NCBI RefSeq assembly: GCF_014643915.1
Contig: NZ_BMKE01000009.1
Span: forward strand, 55,948 to 119,947
Direction: 5' to 3'
Length of the DNA stretch: 64,000 nucleotides
Origin: Oceanisphaera marina
Lineage (GTDB): Bacteria > Pseudomonadota > Gammaproteobacteria > Enterobacterales > Aeromonadaceae
A program made the position numbers and the translations under genes. Positions 44,960 through 54,203 of the stretch are shown here, piece after piece. The notes under the pieces were generated by a model. It made no database searches. It had not been told where the DNA came from and was given only the letters and a program-made list of their open reading frames with translations. Every line of letters starts with the position of its first letter. Positions within the stretch are counted from its first letter, which is position 1.

Positions 44960-45130
44960 AGGGTAAAGAGAAAAAACGGCGCCTAGCACTGTTTATCAGA
45001 CTATTGGACTAGCCGGTTTTGCTTGTCTAATGGCCATTTTTTAGCCTATGCTGCGGAAGGTGTAAACTTCCATACAGCTCACGGTTTAACTGCCAATGGA
45101 TTGATAGGCTTGTAAAAAAGGAGAAGCGCT

Positions 45131-45571
45131 ATGACAGAACCCTACAAGTATAAACATATACTTGCGGCGGTCGACATGACCGAAAGCAACCGCAAGGTCA
45201 TCGCCAAGGCGGTAGACAGGGCGAGGGCAAACAATGCCAAGCTGTCGGTCATTCATGTGGATGTGGATCTTAAAGACCTCTACACCGAAATGATCGATAT
45301 CGACATCGACAACATTCAGGATCAGGTGGTGGCCGACGCCAAACAGCGGCTCGAAGAATACATCGGCAATATCGACTATCCGATCGAGAAAAAGCTGGTC
45401 ATCTGCGGCGATCTCACTTTAAAAGTGAACGAAGCGGTCGAGCAGCACGGCGTAGACTTGCTGATCTGCGGCCATGAACAGAGCTTCTGGAGCCTGCTCA
45501 CTTCGTCTGCTCGTCAGCTGATGAACACGGTGCCCTGCGATTTGCTGGTGGTTCCGCTACCCAAAAAATAA
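45131..45571 (+). CDS. Universal stress protein, UspA family
   Basis: A 146-residue Usp-fold protein (YKHILAAVDMTESNRKVIAKAVDRARANNAKLSVIHVDVDLKDLYTEM). The C-terminal signature is LLICGHEQSFWSLLTSSARQLMNTVPCDLLVVPLP, where UspA-like proteins have GxxxxxS(A/S)xxxL. AAGGAG lies nine bases before the ATG. Such proteins accumulate in stress; this one appears to be the UspA rather than the ATP-binding UspFG type. The LysR gene ends seven bases away on the other strand. Confidence 0.92.
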   Translation: MTEPYKYKHILAAVDMTESNRKVIAKAVDRARANNAKLSVIHVDVDLKDLYTEMIDIDIDNIQDQVVADAKQRLEEYIGNIDYPIEKKLVICGDLTLKVNEAVEQHGVDLLICGHEQSFWSLLTSSARQLMNTVPCDLLVVPLPKK

Positions 45572-45578
45572 CCGCTAT

Positions 45579-46502
45579 TCAGGGCGATTGGCGCAGCCGG
45601 TCGCCCACTTCGGTTAACAACTGACGAAACCAGCCCAATGCCGGGTCAAACTCGGTTAACGGATGCTGTGCCAGTATGTAAGTACTGCGTAACGACTCGC
45701 TCAGCCGATGTTGCTGCAATGGATAATAATGGCAAAAATCCCGCGCTATCAGCTCGGGCACCATGGCCAGATAACGGCCGGTGGCCAACAGCTTGGGCAA
45801 GGCTTCAAAGCTGGGAACCCACACCGCAATATGCCGCTCCAACCCTTTCTTCTTTAGCCACTGCTCTACCAGCGTTTGATTATGCCCCCAGGTAGAGGTG
45901 GACACATGGCTCCAGCTCACCAGCTGCTCGGCAGACAAACGATCGGGCAAACCACTGTCTTGTGACGATAAGCACACCATGGGGTTATCAAACCAGGGAT
46001 CGACCCGCAACCTAGGCGAAAGGTGATCGCCGTCGGCAAACGCCACCACCAAATCCATGCCGCCCCGGGACAAGCTGTCTTCATAATCGGAGTGTACCAG
46101 CTCGGTCACCGCCAGCCGGCAAGCTGGGGCGCGTTGATGCAGCAACTCCACCAGCAGCGGCACGGCGCCATGCTCAATGGAAGACGGCACCGCCAGCCGA
46201 AAGGTACGGGCAGACACCGCCGGATCAAAACTCGCCGATTGCCGCACCCCCTGCTCCAGCAACATCAGCGCCTGGCGCACCGGGGCCGCCAGCGCCAGCG
46301 CCCTTTGGGTCGGCCGCATCTCTTTGCGGGTCATCACAAACAAGGGGTCATCCAGTGCCTGGCGTAATCGGGCCAGCGCATGGCTCACCGTAGACTGGGA
46401 CAAATTGAGTTGTTCCGCGGCCCGCGTCACGTTTCGGCTGTGCATCAGCACGTCGAACACTCGCAGTAAATTCAGATCGAGCCGTTGATAAAGATTATCC
46501 AT
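45579..46502 (-). CDS. LysR-family transcriptional regulator
   Basis: A 307-residue LTTR. The winged HTH is LLRVFDVLMHSRNVTRAAEQLNLSQSTVSHALARLRQALDDPLF, followed by MRPTQRALALAAPVRQALMLLEQ and an effector-binding domain. It resembles the NodD/LeuO-like subgroup. No target is obvious; the divergent EamA gene starts 503 bases away and is a candidate. Confidence 0.92.
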   Translation of the reverse strand: MDNLYQRLDLNLLRVFDVLMHSRNVTRAAEQLNLSQSTVSHALARLRQALDDPLFVMTRKEMRPTQRALALAAPVRQALMLLEQGVRQSASFDPAVSARTFRLAVPSSIEHGAVPLLVELLHQRAPACRLAVTELVHSDYEDSLSRGGMDLVVAFADGDHLSPRLRVDPWFDNPMVCLSSQDSGLPDRLSAEQLVSWSHVSTSTWGHNQTLVEQWLKKKGLERHIAVWVPSFEALPKLLATGRYLAMVPELIARDFCHYYPLQQHRLSESLRSTYILAQHPLTEFDPALGWFRQLLTEVGDRLRQSP

Positions 46503-46796
46503 CGATATTGGCCATGGTTTTATGCTGATAATTCATTTTTTTCATAAGTGATCAGACCATAGAATAGCCCTTATAGACAAGTTTATCGTCGGCGTGGTGA
46601 AGTAATTCATCTGGCAGTCGGGTTAACAAGGTTCTGGGCACGGTGGCATCATGGGGGGTACTGCCTGTCTATCGTCATTCACGAATTATTCGAGGTAATT
46701 CGAGGGTGGCGATAACAACAGAATATTAACGGCCTGACAGCGTAAGTAATCACGCTGACAACCTCTTTACGGGCATCAAGCCTTAAAGTTCTGCGT

Positions 46797-46889
46797 GTGG
46801 TGTAAACCACCTTGTTTAGGGACGTCATGCTCTCCTTTATGACAAACCTGAAATTGGTCCCAGGCCGGTGCATTGCACCGGCTTTTTTT
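46797..46889 (+). ncRNA. Candidate small RNA or leader attenuator with strong terminator
   Basis: Three hairpins lie in a row on the plus strand: GTGGT/ACCAC (46,797-46,810); GGGAC (46,819-46,823) with GTCCC (46,857-46,861), enclosing GTCAT/ATGAC whose loop shows GCTCTCCTTT; and a GC-rich hairpin, GCCGGTGCA/TTGCACCGGC with a run of seven T (46,864-46,889). No plus-strand gene precedes this terminator. The next start codon, of an EamA transporter, is 115 bases downstream. It could be a free sRNA with an anti-Shine-Dalgarno loop or a leader that attenuates the transporter gene. The rest of 46,503-47,004 shows nothing else. Confidence 0.5.
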
Positions 46890-47004
46890 ATGTCTGCTTT
46901 TTAAGGTCGCTGTAAGCCTTACGCTGAAAGCTGACGGCTTACAGCTGTTGCAGGCCTTTTTTGCTATTATCGTGCCCATCTTCACTAACATCAGTCTATT
47001 CTTC

Positions 47005-47868
47005 ATGCCTTATTTAGTTGCCGTTACCCTGCTATGGGCTTTTTCCTTCAGCCTGATTGGCGTGTATCTTGCCGGTGCCGTGGACAGCTACTTCTCGGTA
47101 TTCAGCCGTATTTTAATGGCCGCCCTGCTGTTTATGCCCTTCATGTCGTGGCGTCAACCGCCTCGTCTGGCCCTGGGGTTGATGGGCTGCGGTGCCCTGC
47201 AGTTGGGGCTGATGTATCTGTTTTACTATCAGTCATTTTTGCTGTTAACGGTGCCAGAAGTGTTGATCTTCACCGTACTGACCCCCGTCTACGTCACCCT
47301 GATTTACGATCTGCTGCACCGCCGCTTTAACCCGGGTTATTTACTGACTGCAGCCCTGGCCGTTGTGGGCGCACTGGTGATCCGCTTTGACGGCTTGACC
47401 CAGGATTACCTGTTGGGTTTTGTGGTGGTACAAGGCGCCAACCTGTGCTTCGCCCTGGGTCAGGTAGGTTACAAGGTATTGATGGAGCGACACCCCCATC
47501 ACTCACCGCAACACAGGCTGTTTGGTTACTTTTACCTGGGTGCGCTGGCGGTCGTCATCCCTGCCTGGCTGATGTTGGGAACCGACCAGTATCCAACTTC
47601 CAGTCTGCAGTGGGGTATTTTGCTGTGGCTGGGCCTGGGTGCCTCGGGCCTGGGGTATTTTCTGTGGAACAAGGGCGCTACCCTGGTTAACGCGGGGGCG
47701 CTGGCCATTATGAACAATGCGCTGGTACCTGCCGGTCTGCTGGTTAACCTGATCATCTGGAACCGAGATGCCGATATATTGCGGCTGGGGCTGGGGGGCC
47801 TGATCCTCCTCGCCTCGCTCTGGCTGAATGAGGCATGGATCAAACCCGCCGCCACGGAACACGACTGA
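47005..47868 (+). CDS. EamA/DMT-family permease
   Basis: A 287-residue inner-membrane transporter with about ten hydrophobic helices (VAVTLLWAFSFSLIGVYLAG, ALGLMGCGALQLGLMYLFYY, VLIFTVLTPVYVTLIYDLL and so on), in two EamA repeats. It is probably an exporter of amino acids, amines or other small metabolites. ATG 47,005 is chosen because the first helix follows at once. A terminator-like structure in its leader (46,864-46,889) suggests regulation by attenuation. Confidence 0.88.
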   Translation: MPYLVAVTLLWAFSFSLIGVYLAGAVDSYFSVFSRILMAALLFMPFMSWRQPPRLALGLMGCGALQLGLMYLFYYQSFLLLTVPEVLIFTVLTPVYVTLIYDLLHRRFNPGYLLTAALAVVGALVIRFDGLTQDYLLGFVVVQGANLCFALGQVGYKVLMERHPHHSPQHRLFGYFYLGALAVVIPAWLMLGTDQYPTSSLQWGILLWLGLGASGLGYFLWNKGATLVNAGALAIMNNALVPAGLLVNLIIWNRDADILRLGLGGLILLASLWLNEAWIKPAATEHD

Positions 47869-47972
47869 AGCTCGACAAGCTCACATAATCACAACTTTGC
47901 CCGTTTTCACCATGGCAATTGGTTGCGCTGCCCTTACACTGGTTGTCAGGAAATCGTGCCAGGAGAATAATC

Positions 47973-48947
47973 ATGTTTAAAGCACTGCTATTAGAAGAAT
48001 CAGGCAAAGAAACCAAAGCCAGTGTGCAACGCCTTAACGAAAACCAGCTCACCAACGGTGATGTTCTGGTCAAGGTGGACTATTCCAGCCTCAACTACAA
48101 AGATGCCATGGCCATCACCGGCAAGGGTAAAATCGTGCGTCAATGGCCCATGGTGCCCGGCATCGATTTTGCCGGTACCGTGCTGGCCTCGGATAATCCC
48201 GCGCACAGCATTGGTGATGAAGTCATTCTTACCGGTTGGGGTGTGGGTGAAAAATATTGGGGCGGCATGGCAGAAAAAGCCTGCGTCAAAGGTGAATGGC
48301 TGGTGCCTCTGCCCGGCACCATGAGTGCCAAACGCGCCATGGCCATCGGCACCGCTGGCCTGACCGCCATGCTGGCCGTGACGGCCCTTGAAGAGGCCGG
48401 TATCAAACCGGATCAGGGCCCTATTCTGGTCACCGGCGCCACCGGCGGCGTGGGCTCCATCGCGGTACGACTGCTGGCCAAAGCCGGCTTTGATGTACAT
48501 GCCGAAACCGGACGCCGACAGCACTGCGACTGGCTGAGAGAGCTGGGTGCCAGCGAAGTCATCGACCGTGCCGAGTTTGATAAAGAACCTGCGGCGCTGG
48601 AATCTCAGCGCTGGGCCGGTGCCATCGACGCCGTAGGCGGACGCACCCTGGCCAGAATTTTGAGCCAGACCCAGATGAATGGCGCCGTTGCCGCCTGCGG
48701 CCTGGCAGGGGGTGTGTCGCTGAACACCACTGTGATGCCCTTTATTCTGCGCGGCGTAAAACTGCTGGGTATCGACTCTGTATATGTTTCCAAGGAGAAG
48801 CGCATTAGCGCATGGCAGCGACTGCAAACCAGCCTGCCGCTGGACTTTGAAGAGCAGAGCGAGGTATACACTCTGGACCAAAGCATCACCGCCGCCCACG
48901 ATCTGCTGAACGGCCAGCTCAAGGGCCGGGTGCTGATCCAACCCTAA
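47973..48947 (+). CDS. acuI: AcuI/YhdH-family NADPH-dependent acrylyl-CoA reductase
   Basis: A 324-residue zinc-free medium-chain dehydrogenase/reductase (MFKALLLEE..., VDYSSLNYKDAMAITGKGKI, MVPGIDFAGTVLAS, GVGEKYWGGMAEKA, VTGATGGVGSIAVRLLAKAGF). AcuI/YhdH reduces acrylyl-CoA to propionyl-CoA, a detoxification step in marine bacteria that break down DMSP. No DMSP lyase gene is nearby, so here it may serve general acrylate detoxification. ATG 47,973 follows AGGAG. Confidence 0.9.
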   Translation: MFKALLLEESGKETKASVQRLNENQLTNGDVLVKVDYSSLNYKDAMAITGKGKIVRQWPMVPGIDFAGTVLASDNPAHSIGDEVILTGWGVGEKYWGGMAEKACVKGEWLVPLPGTMSAKRAMAIGTAGLTAMLAVTALEEAGIKPDQGPILVTGATGGVGSIAVRLLAKAGFDVHAETGRRQHCDWLRELGASEVIDRAEFDKEPAALESQRWAGAIDAVGGRTLARILSQTQMNGAVAACGLAGGVSLNTTVMPFILRGVKLLGIDSVYVSKEKRISAWQRLQTSLPLDFEEQSEVYTLDQSITAAHDLLNGQLKGRVLIQP

Positions 48948-48989
48948 AAAAGCGGTAAGCGGTCAGTTAAAAGCCAATAAAACAAAAAC

Positions 48990-49022
48990 GTGCAGATTGG
49001 GATGAATATCTACAATCTGCAC
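48990..49022. repeat. Hairpin inside an intergenic repeat
   Basis: GTGCAGATTG (48,990-48,999) is the exact reverse complement of CAATCTGCAC (49,013-49,022). It sits within a larger imperfect repeat (about 48,951-49,062) that starts AAGCGGTAAGCGGTCAG and ends GATGGCTTACAGC, words seen in other core gaps. It could help end the acuI transcript although there is no T-run. Confidence 0.55.
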
Positions 49023-49131
49023 TTACTGCTGAGCGCTTCACGCTGATGGCTTACAGCTCTGTTCAGGTTTGTATGACAACCTCAGTGCAAGTGTTATAAG
49101 ATAACAAAAAACTTGTTTCACGGATTACACC

Positions 49132-50133
49132 ATGACCACTCCTGTTATCACCCATCTCGTAATGGGCTTTCTTGGCACCGGTAAAACCACGCTGCTGCGC
49201 CATCTACTGGCCAATAAACCCGACCACGAACGCTGGGCGATTCTGGTGAATGAATTTGGCGAAGTAGGCATAGATGGCGCCTTGCTGACCGAACAAGGCG
49301 CCATGATTAAAGAAGTACCCGGTGGCTGCTTGTGTTGTGTGTCTGGCCTGCCGTTTCAAATTGGCTTGAACGCCCTGCTGCACAAGGCAAAGCCGGACCG
49401 GCTGTTTATTGAACCCAGCGGCCTGGGTCACCCCAGCCGCATATTAGAGACACTGACCGCCGAGCATTATCAGAATGTCTTGCAGCTGGGAGCGACCTTT
49501 TGCGTGGTCGACCCACGCCAGTGGGTTGATCGCCGCTATCAGGAACACGACACCTATCAGGATCAGCTTGCGCTGGCCGATGTGGTAGTCGCCAATAAAA
49601 CCGACCTTTGCCAGCCAGCACAGCTGGAAGCCCTGCAAGCCGGCATTAGCCAGGGACTATTCGCCGAGCAGCCCGCCCAGCAACTGGCCATGGTGAATCA
49701 GGGTCAGCTTGAGCTCGACTGGTTGCAAGCCCGCCACAACACACTACGTCACGCCGCCCAGCCCCAGGCCCATGCCGCAAACAGCCCAAAGCCGCTGATC
49801 GCCGACTCGGCTCCGCGTTTAACCCAAGCTCAGCCCTGGCGCCGTTACAGCAATCACGGTCAGGATCATTATTCCATAGGCTGGCGTTTTCTCGATGCAG
49901 TCTGTTTCGATCTGGCTGCCGTAGAAGCCTTTTGCCGGGCACACAAGGTGGCAAGGCTAAAAGCGGTATTACGCACCGAAGACGGTTGGCGCGCCTTTAA
50001 TAAAGTGGACGACCAGCTCAGTGTGTATCGCCTGGCTGCGCAAAAAGAAGGCCGCATCGAGCTGATTGACGCACACCCCCTGTCCGCCCAGCAATTGCAT
50101 AAAGACCTGATGCAAACCTTGCTACAGCTGTAA
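49132..50133 (+). CDS. yeiR: CobW/COG0523-family metal-binding GTPase, YeiR type
   Basis: A 333-residue G3E GTPase. It has the P-loop VMGFLGTGKTTLL, LVNEFGEVGIDGALL, the metal-binding GGCLCCVSGLPFQIGLN (C-x-C-C) and VVANKTDLC (NKxD). The sequence follows E. coli YeiR closely through the first 200 residues. COG0523 proteins handle or deliver zinc and related metals. The C-terminal CobW domain (LKAVLRTEDGWRAFNKVDDQLSVYRLAAQKEGRIELI) is complete. Confidence 0.9.
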   Translation: MTTPVITHLVMGFLGTGKTTLLRHLLANKPDHERWAILVNEFGEVGIDGALLTEQGAMIKEVPGGCLCCVSGLPFQIGLNALLHKAKPDRLFIEPSGLGHPSRILETLTAEHYQNVLQLGATFCVVDPRQWVDRRYQEHDTYQDQLALADVVVANKTDLCQPAQLEALQAGISQGLFAEQPAQQLAMVNQGQLELDWLQARHNTLRHAAQPQAHAANSPKPLIADSAPRLTQAQPWRRYSNHGQDHYSIGWRFLDAVCFDLAAVEAFCRAHKVARLKAVLRTEDGWRAFNKVDDQLSVYRLAAQKEGRIELIDAHPLSAQQLHKDLMQTLLQL

Positions 50134-50220
50134 GCGGTCAGCTTTAAGCTGACCCATCATAAAACTGTCACTTGTTTGCCTTACCCTGCCGAGTACAAGG
50201 ATGTCATTAGGGTCTGGTTG

Positions 50221-52143
50221 ATGAGAGTATCGTTATTTTCGTGGTTGTCTTCGCTGCTGCTGATGACTCTTGCGTTGATTCTGGCCGCCAGTCTGTATTT
50301 GGCCGATCAGCGGTTGCAACAGGGGGAGCAACACCGGGCCGAAATAGAGCAGCTGCGCCGTACCGCCAACATTGACCTGTATCGTACCATCAGCGCCTAT
50401 TTAACCACCGGCGATAGCAGCCTGCTGACCACAGCCGAACAACAGCTCGCCAGCATCAGCTCGGTGCTGGCTGAAGATGAAAACGCCGAGTCGGCGCAAC
50501 AGGCGGTGACCCATCTTGAACAGCAACTGGTCCTGGACTTCAGGGCCGCAGGCAAACTGTCCGGCAACAACCAGCAACTGCTGCAACACGCCGAGCAGGA
50601 ACTGGCCGATCAACTGAGAGCCCTGCTCCGTTATGCCGATTTGCGTGAAGCCGACAATAATCCCGCCCTGGCGGCCCAATATCAGCGTATCACCTCCGCC
50701 ATGCTGGCTGCCCTGCCCAAATTGATTCACCTGCGTCAGAGCTATATCAACAGCACCAGCCCAGCCCAAAAAGCCGCCCTCGATTTTCAGCTCAACGAAC
50801 TCAATCAGCTGGCCAGCCAGCTGGAGACGCTGCCGTTGCTGGGCATTTATCAGCAACCCGAGGCCGACGAATTTGCACTGCGCCAGCCCAAATCGGTAGA
50901 GGCAGGAGAGGCCCCCAAGCGCGAAGTACTGAGCCTGCTGCGCCGCTACCCCAAAGAGCTGAACAATACCGGTGATAATCTGGTGTTGCGCAATCAGGCC
51001 GCCAATGCCCTCAGCGCCAGCCTGACCACCATAGAACAGGCACTGGATTTGCTGGTGGCCCAGCAAGAAGCCACGCGCCTGGCCCATTATCGCCAGTTAA
51101 CCGTCTTGCTGTTTGGCCTGTGCCTCACCCTGCTGTTGTTTGCCCTGCTGAGCTATGTGTTTCAGCGCCAGCTGGTGGTTAAACGACTGCATCAACTGAG
51201 TGATGCCTTTGCCCGCCTGCTGCAAACCGGACAACTCACCCCCCTGAGCGTCAGCCATCCCAACAGCGAGCTGGGCCAGATTGCCACCAGCTTTAATGGC
51301 CTGATTGAACAACTGCAAGGCCAGCAGCAGGCTCGAGCCGATCAGTTGCGGCATGTGTCGGCGGCGCTGGAACAGATGGTGGAAGAAGTACAGGATATTC
51401 AGCAGCATACCCAAACCACAGATCACACCATGAGCGGCAGTGTCCACATGGTGGACGAGCTGAATAATCTGGCACAACAAATGCGCCAGGCCAGCGACGA
51501 CATCGCCCTGACCGCTCGCGACAATTTACACGCCATGGGAGTGAGCAAGGAAAAGGTCGAGCAGCTGGTGCACACCGCCAAACAAAGCCAGCAGGCGGCC
51601 CATACCGGCCAGCGTGCACTCAACAGCCTCACCACCTCGGTGAATGATGCGGCGACCATTATTGGCGTCATTCAGCAAATTGCCGAACAAACCAATTTGC
51701 TGGCACTCAACGCGGCCATTGAGGCAGCCAGAGCCGGTGAGCAGGGCCGCGGCTTTGCCGTGGTGGCCGATGAGGTGCGCAAATTATCCGGCAATACCCA
51801 GGGCTCGCTCAGCGAAATCAGCGATATTATGGAGCGACTGCGCCTGGCCAGCGGTGAGCTCAATCACACCATCAGCAACATGATGCACGCCGCCGAAACC
51901 CAGCATGAGCAGGCACAAACCCTGATGGCGGTCACCGAACAGGTGCGCGCCACCTCTCAGGCAACCACCTCGGTCGCCGAGCAGGGCGCCGGCCATGCCG
52001 ATAGTCAGGCCGCCGAGCTGAATCGTTTCATGAATTTGATGGATGAGCTGAAGCTGCAGTCGGCCCAGGTCTCGCAGCGAGCAGGCCAGGTGGTGGAGCG
52101 AATCCGCGGCCAGGCCAGCACCATTACCGAGATGCTGCGCTGA
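50221..52143 (+). CDS. Methyl-accepting chemotaxis protein
   Basis: A 640-residue chemoreceptor. A first transmembrane helix (residues 4-28), a helical periplasmic sensor of about 270 residues, and a second transmembrane helix near residue 300 ([22 protein letters not shown]) are followed by a HAMP segment and a signalling domain. The hairpin tip is [35 protein letters not shown] (isoleucine-glutamine variant of the usual sequence). There is no C-terminal CheR-binding pentapeptide. ATG 50,221 precedes the signal anchor. The ligand is unknown. Confidence 0.92.
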   Translation: MRVSLFSWLSSLLLMTLALILAASLYLADQRLQQGEQHRAEIEQLRRTANIDLYRTISAYLTTGDSSLLTTAEQQLASISSVLAEDENAESAQQAVTHLEQQLVLDFRAAGKLSGNNQQLLQHAEQELADQLRALLRYADLREADNNPALAAQYQRITSAMLAALPKLIHLRQSYINSTSPAQKAALDFQLNELNQLASQLETLPLLGIYQQPEADEFALRQPKSVEAGEAPKREVLSLLRRYPKELNNTGDNLVLRNQAANALSASLTTIEQALDLLVAQQEATRLAHYRQLTVLLFGLCLTLLLFALLSYVFQRQLVVKRLHQLSDAFARLLQTGQLTPLSVSHPNSELGQIATSFNGLIEQLQGQQQARADQLRHVSAALEQMVEEVQDIQQHTQTTDHTMSGSVHMVDELNNLAQQMRQASDDIALTARDNLHAMGVSKEKVEQLVHTAKQSQQAAHTGQRALNSLTTSVNDAATIIGVIQQIAEQTNLLALNAAIEAARAGEQGRGFAVVADEVRKLSGNTQGSLSEISDIMERLRLASGELNHTISNMMHAAETQHEQAQTLMAVTEQVRATSQATTSVAEQGAGHADSQAAELNRFMNLMDELKLQSAQVSQRAGQVVERIRGQASTITEMLR

Positions 52144-52167
52144 CGGCTTAACGCTAATAGCTGTGCC

Positions 52168-53043
52168 TTATAGCGCATTAATCGGCAGTTTAAGAAACAC
52201 CTTGCCTTGCTCATCCGCAGGCGGCAGCCCGCCGGCACGAATATTGACCGGAATCGCCGGTAAAATCAGCTTCGGCATGCCCAGGGTGGCGTCTCGTTTA
52301 TCACGCATGGCCATAAAGCCGGCTTCGTCTATGCCGTCGTGCACATGAATATTGCCGGCTCTTTGTTCGGCCACCGTAGTGCGACACTGATGATCACGCT
52401 CGCCGTTGGGGTAATCGTGGCACACATAGATATCTGTCTCTGGCGCCAAGGCCAGCAGGCGACCAATTGACTGAAACAGCCGCTGGCTGCTGCCACCGGG
52501 AAAATCACAGCGTGCCGTCCCCTTGTCGGGCATAAACAGGGTATCGCCCACAAACAGTACCTGTTCGTTTATCAGGTAAGCAATGTCTGCCGGCGTATGA
52601 CCCGGACTGTACAGCACCCGGATTTGCAGCTCACCCACGTTAAAGGTATCCCCCTCGGCGAACAGGCCATCAAACTGCCTGCCATCGGCCGTAAACTCCG
52701 GATCCAGAGCAAAGATGTCACGAAAAATCGCCTGTACCTGAATAATATGCTCGCCAATGCCAATGCTGGCCTGCAGTTGCTCCCGCAAGAAGGGCGCCAC
52801 CGACAGATGATCGGCATGGGCGTGGGTTTCCAGTATCCACTGTATCGTCAGCTGCTGCTCACGCACAAAATCGATTTGCTGTTGCGCCAGCTCGGTATTG
52901 GTGCGCCCGGAAGCCTGATCAAAACCCAGCACCGGGTCTATGATGACGCCCTGGCCACCCTGATGGTCGTAGACCACATAACTGAATGTTTCACTGTTAT
53001 CGTCTAAAAACGCCTTCACCTCGGGCTTGAGTGCTTGTCTCAT
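52168..53043 (-). CDS. Metallo-beta-lactamase-fold hydrolase, persulfide dioxygenase/BLH-like
   Basis: A 291-residue protein. The metal motif is ILETHAHADHLSVAPFLREQ (T-H-x-H-x-D-H), and further ligands appear in LYSPGHTPADIAY (His), LFVGDTLF (Asp) and YVCHDY (His). The sequence resembles the ETHE1-like/BLH group that oxidises glutathione persulfide or is controlled by BigR in sulfide detoxification. I start at ATG 53,043 after GAGGT. The sulfur role is inferred from family resemblance. Confidence 0.85.
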   Translation of the reverse strand: MRQALKPEVKAFLDDNSETFSYVVYDHQGGQGVIIDPVLGFDQASGRTNTELAQQQIDFVREQQLTIQWILETHAHADHLSVAPFLREQLQASIGIGEHIIQVQAIFRDIFALDPEFTADGRQFDGLFAEGDTFNVGELQIRVLYSPGHTPADIAYLINEQVLFVGDTLFMPDKGTARCDFPGGSSQRLFQSIGRLLALAPETDIYVCHDYPNGERDHQCRTTVAEQRAGNIHVHDGIDEAGFMAMRDKRDATLGMPKLILPAIPVNIRAGGLPPADEQGKVFLKLPINAL

Positions 53044-53131
53044 GATATTACCTCGCAAGTATCGTCAATAAACATTAGCACAATCTAAACTAGATATTAG
53101 CGCAAAGCGGTCCGCAGAGCCGGGCGTAAAC

Positions 53132-53158
53132 AAAAATGCCGAAGCGTGAGCTTCGGCA
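53132..53158 (-). terminator. Terminator of dps
   Basis: TGCCGAAGC (53,137-53,145) and GCTTCGGCA (53,150-53,158) form a perfect nine-base stem with loop GTGA. On the minus strand it is followed by a T-run (53,132-53,136). It ends the dps transcript 43 bases after the stop codon. Confidence 0.88.
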
Positions 53159-53200
53159 ATGGGGACTTATCTGTATACGAGTCTTGAAACTCGGAGGAGA

Positions 53201-53677
53201 TTACTTGGCGTTGGCACCAATAAACCAGGCATCTTTATCGATGATACGGCTGGCTTCGGTAAACAGGTCGGCGGTGTCTTCGTCACCCGCGTCGCCGGCG
53301 GTTTTAATGGCTTCACGCAGGGTCTCGGCGACTTTTTTATAGCGTTCGGTCAGCGCATTAACATGGTCGTTGACCGCGGTAATACCGGTGGGATAAGTCT
53401 CCAACACAGAATCTTTGGCGACTCGCCCGGCAAGGCCATTGGGCTCGCCGCCCAGAATAACCACTCGCTCGGCAATCGTGTCCGAAATCTCGAGAATCCG
53501 AGTCGTGGTTTCATCCAGCAACTGGTGCACGCCAATAAAACCCGCGCCTTGCAAGTTCCAGTGGCACTGCTTGCCGGCCAGCGTCAAATCAATGACATTG
53601 GCCAGGTTGGCGTTTAGTAGTTCGATCATTTTTTGGGCAGTGTCGTCGTTCAGTCCGCTTGCGTAACGTTCTCTCAT
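53201..53677 (-). CDS. dps: DNA-binding ferritin-like protein Dps
   Basis: A 158-residue Dps. The ferroxidase region is KQCHWNLQGAGFIGVHQLLDETTTRILEISDTIAER, with the usual His, Asp and Glu ligands, and a helical bundle follows. Dps stores iron, uses hydrogen peroxide and compacts DNA in starved or oxidatively stressed cells. The start ATG has GGAGTG upstream. A terminator lies at 53,132-53,158. Confidence 0.95.
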   Translation of the reverse strand: MRERYASGLNDDTAQKMIELLNANLANVIDLTLAGKQCHWNLQGAGFIGVHQLLDETTTRILEISDTIAERVVILGGEPNGLAGRVAKDSVLETYPTGITAVNDHVNALTERYKKVAETLREAIKTAGDAGDEDTADLFTEASRIIDKDAWFIGANAK

Positions 53678-53903
53678 TTTTACACTCCGTATCGAAAAAT
53701 GGTGATAAAACTTGTACTGCTCAGCTTATCAACCTTGGTTTTAACCTCTTGAGTCGATTCATATTAGATTACAATTTCATCCTAACAGCTTATAGCTGCA
53801 TGTGAACCCCTACTACGTCATCAATATGATTCTCCTGCCAGACTGGATTTTTGGCGCCTGTCTCTTGGTCACAACTATTTGTTAAAGTTAATGTGGCTTG
53901 TCA

Positions 53904-54135
53904 GGCAGAGGGCACTCCTCCTCCGACTCGCCGTGGGACGTGCCATTCACCGCTTTAGCCTACTGCGAACATTCACTGGATATTCGGTCAGACTAAAGCT
54001 GTTCGTCACGGCAGCAAGCTGCCCCCTCTAGGCTCAACCGCGCCATCTGACCGCCAGGGAAGGCGGGAATGCCGATACGGCAGGAGCATTTATCGGCCCT
54101 GGCGCGGATGGTCGGCTGAGCAGACACCCTCTGCC
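53904..54135 (+). ncRNA. Structured element module A (unknown structured RNA or DNA repeat)
   Basis: A 232-base segment closed by the perfect nine-base stem GGCAGAGGG (53,904-53,912) / CCCTCTGCC (54,127-54,135). Inside: CCGAC (53,923-53,927) / GTCGG (54,111-54,115); a hairpin GGCAGC/GCTGCC (54,010-54,023); GCTTTAG/CTAAAGC (53,952-53,999); an outer stem CCGCGCCA (54,038-54,045) / TGGCGCGG (54,100-54,107); a CCGCC/GGCGG hairpin (54,051-54,066); and GCCGATA/TATCGGC (54,071-54,097) whose 13-base loop contains GCAGGAGC. The block ends with GATGGTCGGCTGAG (54,107-54,120). No protein can be read through it. Module B shares the same plan in inverted orientation. Confidence 0.65.
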
Positions 54136-54155
54136 TTCCCATTGAAACCGGTGCC

Positions 54156-54182
54156 GTCTGTCAGTGATGCTCACTGACAGAC
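54156..54182. repeat. Perfect 12-base hairpin between structured modules A and B
   Basis: GTCTGTCAGTGA (54,156-54,167) is the exact reverse complement of TCACTGACAGAC (54,171-54,182), with the three-base loop TGC. It sits at the centre of the inverted A/B pair. No T-run follows on either strand, so it is probably not a simple terminator. Confidence 0.7.
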
Positions 54183-54203
54183 TCGGAGCCTAAAAAGAGG
54201 CGG

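Noticed and set aside
48000-48941. 313-residue open frame opposite the AcuI gene
   Set aside because: It is entirely antisense to a recognised enzyme gene and shows no family motif of its own.
53081-53103. BigR-type operator upstream of the metallo-beta-lactamase-fold gene
   Set aside because: An AT-rich stretch with CTAATATCTAG-like words is present but does not form a convincing inverted repeat, and no bigR gene is nearby.
54156-54182. Terminator of dps or rsmJ
   Set aside because: The hairpin is perfect but has no T-run on either strand. dps already has its own terminator at 53,132-53,158, and rsmJ ends on the other side.
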